From Mycocentrospora acerina (taxonomy: Eukaryota; Ascomycota; Dothideomycetes; Pleosporales): DNA of 16,902 nucleotides. The position numbers and the translations under genes were made by a program. Below are positions 9,969 to 16,902 of the stretch, one piece after another (within the stretch, counting starts at the first letter, position 1; every line of letters starts with the position of its first letter). Location of the stretch: positions 1-16,902 of the forward strand of contig JAKUHH010000285.1 in assembly GCA_022701365.1 (NCBI GenBank), read 5' to 3'. Below the pieces are notes generated by a model, which saw nothing but the letters and a program-made list of their open reading frames with translations, searched no databases and had not been told where the DNA came from.

Positions 9969-11277
9969 GGCATAAATGACCAAACCAAAAACATTAATGA
10001 CTCAATCAAAAACCTGCGTTCGCCTTGAAGCTTGCATCACTTCAGCCCAGCTTCACAAAATTTTTAACTAGGCATCGTGTTTCGTGATGCACTACATTTT
10101 TTTTTTCTCTTTGACTTCGTAAAGTTGAAGGAAAAATCCACGATCTTCGGATTCCTATCAGTCATTTTCGCCATTCCGATTTTTCTCGCTGGCTTATGAT
10201 GTGGTGGGAGGAACATTGCAGTCGCTTGTACATGCAGCTTCCGCTTTTGGTGAGTAATTGTCAGGAACACGCCTCCCCAAGAGGTATCTTGAGTCATTCA
10301 AGAGTACCAGGTCCCCAGGGGGGCCGTACCGGCCCACTACGTCAGCTAAAAAGGGGATCCAGGTCATCTGTGGGGGGCCGGTGGACCTAGAGATATGAAT
10401 ATATATATCCTACCAGAATCCTACAATAGAGGTAGCGATTCGTCGAATAAATACACGTATGCTATACAGACACTCTACTTACCTTAATACGTGAGGTTTG
10501 AAGGGTTCTTACAGTAATGGATTACGTATCCCGCGTTAATCTTGTCTCGCTCAACGTTTCCTTAGTTGATGAAGATTNCGGTGGACCTAGAGATATGAAT
10601 ATATATATCCTACCAGAATCCTACAATAGAGGTAGCGATTCGTCGAATAAATACACGTATGCTATACAGACACTCTACTTACCTTAATACGTGAGGTTTG
10701 AAGGGTTCTTACAGTAATGGATTACGTATCCCGCGTTAATCTTGTCTCGCTCAACGTTTCCTTAGTTGATGAAGATTTCCAATCTAATCATCCCAGGTCA
10801 TTTCAGAAATCCAAGGGTTTTTGGAACAAGCGCATCTGATGCAGGACTAGGGGAAACGCGGGATGAAGGCTGACTAACGTGCAAGAACAGAAAACCGGAG
10901 ATCTTAGTAACCGTACGTGTGAAAAAGAGTCTTTTAATCACGCTCTCTCAAGAATCTTAACAAAATTCTTGCCTCGCAAGTTGAAGGGTGGACACAGAAT
11001 TACCAAGACCGATTCGGTTCGATAGAGACAGATTGATAATTGGGTAAAAACATCACTTCTGCTTGAAAATGACTTTGTAGACCTCCAAAAAACAAATGGT
11101 GCGAAGTTATGCTGCCTTCAATGAATCCAGTACGATCCTCCCCAACCTTTCTCTGTCAGATTGCACGCCAGCACGCGTGGGTCCATCGATCACAGTCATG
11201 TCTCGTTTGGTATGTTTTAACGACGTAGATAAAACAAGTCCTTTAACCTATGAGTAGATGGTTAGTCAAATTCATAG
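9969..11277. other. convergent intergenic region with no recognised gene
   Basis: About 1.3 kb between two converging stop codons, inflated by the 199-bp duplication at 10379-10777. No open frame looks like a protein family. Right after the dehydrogenase stop lie two 18-bp copies (9975-9992 and 9996-10013) matching at 15 of 18 bases. A GC-rich patch at 10310-10385 contains the inverted repeat GGGCCG-TAC-CGGCCC at 10321-10335. A 30-codon frame on the minus strand (11199-11107) has an orderly composition but no support. Confidence 0.6.
10379..10777. repeat. 199-bp perfect direct repeat around a single N
   Basis: Bases 10379-10577 and 10579-10777 are identical base for base as far as I can read, and the only ambiguous base of the window, N at 10578, separates them. 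This is the pattern produced when two contigs with overlapping ends are scaffolded side by side with a one-base gap instead of merged. A real tandem duplication cannot be excluded, but it would hardly place the N exactly at its boundary. It does not touch any called exon. Confidence 0.9.
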
Positions 11278-12993
11278 TTAACTGCGTGAGCGACGGGCAC
11301 TTACAAGTAGTGCAGATGCAACAGCACGCAGTTTTGCCTGCCGCAAGTTCACGCCTAATCCGACACCCCAACCTTTCGATTCTTCCTTCTCAAATATGAC
11401 TTCAGCATAAGCAGCATAACCGATAGCATCGTTAGTTAGTTCGTGTGAAGTGATAGAGACTGAATAGGCTGGCAATCCCTCGACGTGGTTAAAGGAGGAT
11501 TCCAAAGTGCTGTTTTCTTGGAAAGCCCCTTTGGTCTTATCCTCTGTTGACATGTCGGCAGCCTCTTGTACTTTATAAGTACTTAAAAAAAGCTCGCAAA
11601 CATCCCCTGACGAGATTTGATGACCAAGTTGAATGGATGTATCCTTCACTATCATGGCGAAGGAGCGAGCTAGCTCAGAAGGAAGATCCAATCCCAAGCC
11701 TAGTTTTATAATCCAGGCTATACCACCCTTTCCACTCTGACTATTGATTCCCACGATATTCTCAAGCGAGCGTCCAAGGTCGGCAGGGTCTAATGGAAGG
11801 TAGGGCACACGCCAGATTTGTTCGAAATCATTGATGCCGTCTCGATTGGCCTCCGATCTTCGTAGCTGGAGGCCCTTTGATATTGCGTCTTGATGAGCCC
11901 CGCTAAAGGCTTTCAGATAGAACGCGCCAGAGTACGGTGTACGTGGATGTACCGGAAGCTTCGTGATATCTTCGCAAACCTTGCGAATATCGTCGAGAGA
12001 AGAAAGATCAATTCCGGGGTCGATGCCGCTTGTGACAAGGTTCAACGCAAAAACAACCAAATCCATATTTCCGGCACGTTCTCCGTTCCCGAAGAGGCAT
12101 CCCTCAATACGGTCAGCTCCAGCAAGGCTAGCGAGCTCAGCTGATGCAATAGCACCACCGCGATCATTGTGCGTGTGGATGGTAAGGCGAACCGTATCTC
12201 TATTTGGGATTCGTGTGGAAAGGTACTCAATTTGATCCGCAAATATGTTAGGCGTTGTAGCTTCAACACTGGAAGCCAGGCCAATGATCATCTTGGCGTC
12301 TTTGGTTGGGTTCCACTCCGCCATAACAGCTTCAGTACAACGTAAGATGGCAGGGAGCCGAGAATTAGCGAAATCCTCGAAACCAAAATTGAAAGTCCAG
12401 TCAGTGGCTTGAATGATCGGATCTTTTGAGTCCTTCGTGATAGAGTGTGCATAGGCTGCTCCCTGGCGGGCACGCTCTATCCACTCATCCTCGTCTATGT
12501 TTAGAATTGTGTCCCGGTAGTTGTCACTGCTCGCCAGGTAGGTAAATAGAATCGCTCGTTTAGCGCCACGAAGACTCTCCACTGCCCTTCCAATAGTGTC
12601 TTTTCGGCAAGGAGTAATGACCTGAATGAAGACATCATCGGGTATTAGACCAGGTGTCTCGATCAGAAGGCGGACGAAATCGAATTCGGCTTGATTCGCG
12701 CATGGGAAGGCTACTTCAATTTCCTTGAAACCGATTGACACAAGAAGCTTGTATAACTGAAGTTTCTGTTCGAGAGTCTTGCCAATAATCAGCGTGTATA
12801 TCTGTGTGGCTGTTTTCGTTGCACTGACCATAGGATCTGGTAGAGACTGGTTGCCATCTCTAAGATCCGTGGAGAATAATGCGGGTGGATTTTTAAGAAT
12901 CCTATCGGGCCATGTTCTTTCTGGAAAACGGAACGATGGGGAACGACCGCGATACTTGTGAGATACGTGTGAGTTGGATAATGTATGGAGCAT
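11278..12993 (-). CDS. 2-isopropylmalate synthase family, probable non-leucine 2-alkylmalate synthase
   Basis: Condenses acetyl-CoA with a 2-oxo acid, the committing step of chain extension. Two exons: 12993-12829 and 12777-11278, with a 51-nt intron; spliced protein about 554 aa. The ATG at 12993 is chosen because the frame further upstream (to 13035) has no ATG. Removing the intron joins LPDPM to TLEQKLQLY, as in the family; left in, it would add 17 residues beside the active site. Catalytic marks: DLRDGNQ with Arg45 and Asp46, Glu189, IHTHND with His256 and His258, and GCLFGNGERAGN. NSQSGKGG and HQDAISKG are also present. The C-terminal LeuA regulatory domain is short: only about 25 residues separate LSTYKVQ from the SSF..VEG part. 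Pocket residues Ile109, Phe133, Gly187, Gly221 and Ala223 differ from leucine-making enzymes. Closest known roles: HtyA-type synthases. Identity as an IPMS-family enzyme is near certain; the substrate is inferred. Confidence 0.94.
   Translation of the reverse strand: MLHTLSNSHVSHKYRGRSPSFRFPERTWPDRILKNPPALFSTDLRDGNQSLPDPMVSATKTATQIYTLIIGKTLEQKLQLYKLLVSIGFKEIEVAFPCANQAEFDFVRLLIETPGLIPDDVFIQVITPCRKDTIGRAVESLRGAKRAILFTYLASSDNYRDTILNIDEDEWIERARQGAAYAHSITKDSKDPIIQATDWTFNFGFEDFANSRLPAILRCTEAVMAEWNPTKDAKMIIGLASSVEATTPNIFADQIEYLSTRIPNRDTVRLTIHTHNDRGGAIASAELASLAGADRIEGCLFGNGERAGNMDLVVFALNLVTSGIDPGIDLSSLDDIRKVCEDITKLPVHPRTPYSGAFYLKAFSGAHQDAISKGLQLRRSEANRDGINDFEQIWRVPYLPLDPADLGRSLENIVGINSQSGKGGIAWIIKLGLGLDLPSELARSFAMIVKDTSIQLGHQISSGDVCELFLSTYKVQEAADMSTEDKTKGAFQENSTLESSFNHVEGLPAYSVSITSHELTNDAIGYAAYAEVIFEKEESKGWGVGLGVNLRQAKLRAVASALLVSARRSRS
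12778..12828 (-). other. 51-nt stop-free intron of the synthase gene
   Basis: Donor GTCAGT, branch-like GCTGAT, acceptor GGCAAG. Its length is a multiple of three and it has no stop in frame, so naive ORF calling reads through it and makes a 17-residue insertion after LPDPM that no family member has, to my knowledge. Splicing restores the conserved M-T/x-EQK junction. Confidence 0.88.
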
Positions 12994-13568
12994 GTCGGGT
13001 TGGTGATGCTTGACAATTTGCGTGGTCAAAATCAAATTGGTGTCACTCGCAAATTAGAAACAGGGAGCACACTCAAATAGTTTGCCAGTTCTATAAATGT
13101 AACCTTTTGATTATACTTTTGAATACTGGGTTCTGGATCTGACGCCGCCAAGGCATTGAATGATGAGGCATACAGAAGCAAGGAAGAAAACTATGAGTAG
13201 CTAGTCTTACTAAGCCGTCATTGTTCTACCATACCTACTGTTTGATCGATGTGTAATCTCAATTATCAGAACTTGTTCTCGTAATGTTAGTAATAGCATT
13301 ACTGTCCAAGGTCGACTAAGTTAGCTGACAAAGTTTCGCATACAACACTAGCGCCGGCACTTATACCCCGGCTCCAATACCCCAGTATAGCCTGAGCACT
13401 ATTACTGATTATTAGTCTATGCCTAGGTAGACCTTAGTCAGCTAAGTAGTGTTGGTTCATAGCCTTTAAAATCTTGTTGCGAGTGTACAAATAGTCCGTG
13501 CCTGAGTTTGCAGCATTTTCTAACAATACGGCCAGCTGCTGAAGACCTATATTTTACCTATCAGAGAT
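12994..13568. promoter_or_regulatory. divergent promoter region, synthase / isomerase
   Basis: A 575-bp region between two divergent ATGs, presumably carrying both promoters. It contains several dyads: AGTAAT-AGC-ATTACT at 13289-13303; TTAGCTGAC at 13321-13329 matched by its reverse complement GTCAGCTAA at 13437-13445; and two CCGG blocks at 13354-13357 and 13368-13371. CCGG pairs are half-sites of Leu3-type Zn2Cys6 regulators, but the known Leu3 spacing (CCGGNNCCGG) is not met. A repeated ATACCCC flanks the second CCGG. No gene is seen. The regulator assignment is a guess. Confidence 0.5.
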
Positions 13569-16367
13569 ATGGCTGCAATTCAGTTCTTGCGCGGTGTCCT
13601 GCAGCGGCTGAAGTTTATTCGAAAAGATGATAGCGCAAACTTATACCTTCCTGATGCCGGTAAGTGTGAATAATCTTGACTTCAAGATAAAGAATGATAA
13701 CGTTGCATCAGTTTTAAATGAGCACCGAGGACCAATAGGCCTGCTAGAGCACATCTGTCTTGCACTTGAGCGCCAAGGCAGAACCTTGGAAGAAAGGTAC
13801 TTGCGTCATGTCGTAGAAATTGCGCTTGCGGAACGAGAAGTCGGTGGACTTGGTTTTGCGAATGAAACATGGGAAACATTGGATGAAACGGCAACGCGGG
13901 AAGTCGAATTCTTGATAGATGCATGGTTGACTGCTGCAGAGTCGCGGACGCGATGTCTTCCGCCCGCTCTCCACGATAAAGATCACCAAAGGCTACCCAT
14001 GAATCTCACCGAGAAGATACTCGCGCACCATGCCTTCTCAATCCCTCGCCGCACAGGAGTCTCTGCCGGCGATTTGCTCCGCGTATCAATTGACTGGGTT
14101 ATTGCGAGCGAACTCTCCTGGGTGGGCATGAAACATAGTATGACCAGCGTGAACATGAAGTCTAGCGCTTGGAGAAACGATCGCTTTTGGTTGGTCGGCG
14201 ATCATACAGTTGATCCAAGGACGTACCACGAAAAACGAACTCGATCATTGATCGAAGGCCTTGAGAACGCGAAGCGCGACTTGAAGATGACTGAGAACCA
14301 AGGTTCAAATGTAAGCAAGCCTCACACTAAAGATTTCTCCTGATTTACTCATGTTGGAAAAGTATACAATCATGCATACGGAATTCGTAAGAGAAAGAGC
14401 TCAACCTGGTATGCTGGTACTTGGATCGGACTCCCATACGTGCTCCGCCGGCGCAGTTGGCGCTCTTGCCATCGGTCTTGGGGCGGGTGATGTCATGATA
14501 GGGCTTGCCACTGGGGAGACGTGGTTCAAGGTTCCTGAGTCCATTCGGATCAACTTTGTTGGTAAATTGGCGTGGTACATCCGGGGGAAGGATGTTATTT
14601 TGGATATCCTAGGGAAGTTGAAGAGGAATACATATGCTGCAGATCGTGTGGTCGAATTCGGTGGATCCGGCTCCAAGTTCTTGACCTGCGATGCCCGGTT
14701 CGCCATCTCGAATATGTGTACGGTCGGTTAAACTTTTCACCCAGCTAAGTCAAAGCGGCTAATAACCAAATCGTTTACAGGAGCTTGGCGCTATCACAGG
14801 TATCTTCGTTCCAGATGAAGTCACACATTCATTTGTGGATAGTCGCAAACGGAAGATGTATAAGTCCGATTCACTTTACTTCACACCAGATTCAGAAGCA
14901 ACGTACGCCAATACTTTCGAGATCGACCTCGGAGAGGTTGAATCTTTCATCGCGATCTACCCGTCACCTGATCAAGTCTACCCTGTAACGGAGCGTGTTG
15001 GTATGCAGTTTGACGGTTGCTTTATCGGTGCCTGCACAACGACCGAGGAAGATTTGATCCTTGCAGCTCTTGTCCTCGAGGCAGGGTTGAAGCGTGGATG
15101 GCGTCTTAAGAAAGGCAAACGTATTGTTGTGCCTGGAAGTCTTCCCATACTCAGAAATTTGAGGGCTCTCGGTTTGCTCGAAATTTACAAGGAATGCGGC
15201 TATGAGCAGCCCGCGCCAGGATGCAGTTTGTGTTTGGGTATCGGCGCAGACGTTGCTGAAGCTGGGTCTCGGTGGCTCTCGTCCCAGAACAGAAACTTTC
15301 ACAACCGGATGGGTAGAGGTGAACAGACTCAATATTCTCTCTGCACGATGTTTTAGACGCTGATATATATTTCAGGGGCCATCGGCCACATCTGCTCGTC
15401 CGCAACTGTAGCTGCTTCGTCCTTCAGCATGATTCTGACAGATCCAAAGGAGCTACTAGAAGACGTTTCTGAAGTTCGATTCAACGAATGTCTGGAACGA
15501 TGCAGATCATGGAAGCGTGGAGGTTTGGCGATAACTTCAGGCAATGACAGAGAACATGGCATTGTGCAATATGTCGAACCTTGCCTCCTCCACCAAGAGA
15601 TAGCCTTATCTGCTTCCGATGAAATTGCTCCACTTCCTCTCGCAATAGTCGATCTTGAGGCAAAGTTCGAGAGCATCAGCAGTCACATCTACAGATTAGA
15701 GGACTATGTGGATACCGACATGGTCAGAAAACCTTTCTCGTGTTTAAAGAAGAGATCTAAACCCACGAGTGTAGATCATTCCTGCCCCTGCGTGTGTGGG
15801 GAGTCCCACCGATGAGGAGCTCGGTTCCCATTGCTTCGAACTTACGAATCCCGACTTCCGAGATAGTGTGCGCGCACTGCAAAAAGTGATAGTGGGAGGC
15901 AAGGCTTTTGGTTGTGGATCCTCACGTGAGGAGGCTCCTAGAGCATTAAAGGGTACTGTGTCCCCTGATATTAACAGATTGCATGCTAATTTGTGTCCTA
16001 TTCCAAAGGCCTCGGCGTTCAGTGCGTCATTGCCAAGTCGTTCGCATTCATTTTTGGGCGCAACATGCCAAACATTGGCATGTTGGCCATCGTCGTTGAG
16101 GACGAAGCATTCTACGAAGTAGCCCAACAGGGCGTGGGGATTGACATCAATGTCAAAGATAGAGTCATATGTGTTGCTGAGAGATCCTTTCCGTTTTCTT
16201 TGGACGACTTGGAGTTGAAGCTGATTCGGAATCAAGGACTGGCGCCATCATACCAGCAGCTTGGAAATCAAGTCTTTGCTTCTCTGTGTAACAAAAACAG
16301 CCAAACTTCTCTGTCAATGATAGCAGACATTAAGCTAGAGCGCAAAGAACAATCTGTAGATTGGTAA
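13569..16367 (+). CDS. fused aconitase-type isopropylmalate isomerase, secondary-metabolism type
   Basis: Fe-S enzyme that would dehydrate and rehydrate the 2-substituted malate to its 3-isomer. Seven exons: 13569-13659, 13712-14310, 14363-14722, 14781-15318, 15376-15722, 15775-15952 and 16009-16367; introns of 52, 52, 58, 57, 52 and 56 nt, some with perfect branch sites (GGCTAATAAC, TGCTAAT). The product is about 823 aa. Residues 1-126 form an extension; the catalytic domain begins at NLTEKILAHH (128). Next come DWVIASELSW, GSDSHT (251-256), and the cluster cysteines GACTT (Cys435) and PGCSLC (Cys498, Cys501). WLSSQNRNFHNRMG and the glycine-rich helix AIGHICSSATVAASSF follow. A linker leads to the swivel domain with DYVDTDMIIPA and FGCGSSRE (690-697). 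It resembles HtyD-like aconitase-family proteins more than primary fungal LEU1. Start choice is the weakest point; an additional upstream exon is possible. Confidence 0.92.
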
Positions 16368-16902
16368 AGGGTATGCTATAAATGTTCAAACGTTATCTTA
16401 AAAGCGATAGTATCTACTTTAACCTAATGTTTATCTGTTGTTTACGCAACTTGTATCTCTAACATTATTACACCACAAAAGGGAGTCTCTTTTATTTATT
16501 TTGATAACAAAATTTTAGCGATCGCAAAGACTTATTAATATCTTTTGTTGCTTTTCAAAAGTACTTTTAAAAGCTCTTAACACGTTCAAAAACTACTATA
16601 ACTTATATATACTATACTATATACCTACTCAAAGTTAACTATGTTACAAGTTTTATAACGTAAGTGTATAGCAAGTAGACTAGCTAAGCGAGTAGACTGC
16701 TTTAACAAGCTATTAGGCCCTCCTACCTTAAAACCTTAATAGACTAACTACCTAACCTTAAATTGCTCTTAAAGGAAGATAGAATAAATCTTACACTTTT
16801 AGTAATTAAGAAACCTTAAGAGCTAATCGTGCAACGCGATATAGTAGTTGTGAGTGAACAATCAGTAGGAACTTCCTCTATTATTAGGAGTATAGGACTT
16901 GG
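16368..16902. other. AT-rich right flank, probably repeat-derived, no gene resolved
   Basis: After the isomerase stop the sequence turns AT-rich, with runs such as TATATATACTATACTATATA near 16602-16621. No intact frame is present. Near 16780-16850 a plus-strand frame reads EDRINLTLLVIKK, a stop, then ELIVQRDIVVVSE. This vaguely recalls the N-terminal helix-turn-helix of Fot1/pogo-type transposases (RI.LAL.AI......S.R.AA), but the match is too weak to call. The flank marks the edge of the gene block. Confidence 0.4.

Noticed and set aside
10073..10091. GCATC...GATGC hairpin as a terminator
   Set aside because: Five-base arms with a nine-base loop are expected by chance, and hairpin terminators are not a feature of fungal mRNA genes.
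11107..11199. 30-codon minus-strand frame starting MTVIDGPTRAG
   Set aside because: Composition looks protein-like, but it is short, no exon context was found upstream, and no family was recognised; chance is enough to explain it.
12994..13035. Extension of the synthase frame to 13035
   Set aside because: The frame there begins with TTG and contains no ATG before 12993; 12993 gives a sensible N-terminus.
15744..16235. 163-codon antisense frame over the isomerase 3' exons
   Set aside because: Shadow of the swivel-domain exons; the plus strand carries the conserved motifs.
16780..16850. Fot1/pogo-like transposase N-terminus
   Set aside because: Similarity is limited to a few spaced residues with a stop in between; kept only as a remark on the flank.

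Overview
The window looks like nuclear DNA of a filamentous ascomycete (Pezizomycotina). The genes carry very short introns (51-59 nt) with GT-AG ends and fungal-type branch sites. They sit between AT-rich, TpA-loaded repeat DNA of the kind left by repeat-induced point mutation (RIP). I cannot name the genus from the sequence.

Layout: (1) 28-540, minus strand, the unmutated 3' end of a Tad1-like LINE. (2) About 560-6081, minus strand, a heavily RIP-mutated Ty3/Gypsy element. Protease-to-RT linker, RT, integrase, GPY/F module and probable chromodomain can still be read through stop codons, and a candidate 5' LTR lies at 5807-6081. (3) 6369-16367, a compact four-gene block with intact frames: a branched-chain aminotransferase (minus), a 3-isopropylmalate dehydrogenase (plus), a 2-isopropylmalate synthase (minus) and a fused aconitase-type isopropylmalate isomerase (plus). 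The arrangement is divergent, convergent, divergent. (4) 16368-16902, AT-rich, probably repeat-derived flank. A 199-bp perfect direct repeat around a single N (10379-10777) is probably an assembly join.

The four enzymes form a complete leucine-type chain-extension route. The synthase joins acetyl-CoA to a 2-oxo acid, the isomerase moves the hydroxyl, the dehydrogenase oxidises and decarboxylates to the one-carbon-longer 2-oxo acid, and the aminotransferase makes the L-amino acid. Primary leucine genes are normally scattered in fungi. Clustered duplicate sets are known for unusual amino acids in nonribosomal peptides, such as the hty genes for L-homotyrosine in echinocandin producers and the homologous enzymes of the AM-toxin locus. 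Substrate-pocket residues support a non-leucine substrate: the synthase differs from LeuA at five positions that also change in plant methylthioalkylmalate synthases, and the dehydrogenase has Gly for a Leu that contacts the isopropyl group. No NRPS, P450, transporter or regulator is in the window, so the user of the amino acid must lie elsewhere.

Intron-exon structures were worked out by hand from splice signals and protein family alignment recalled from knowledge; they are not backed by transcripts.
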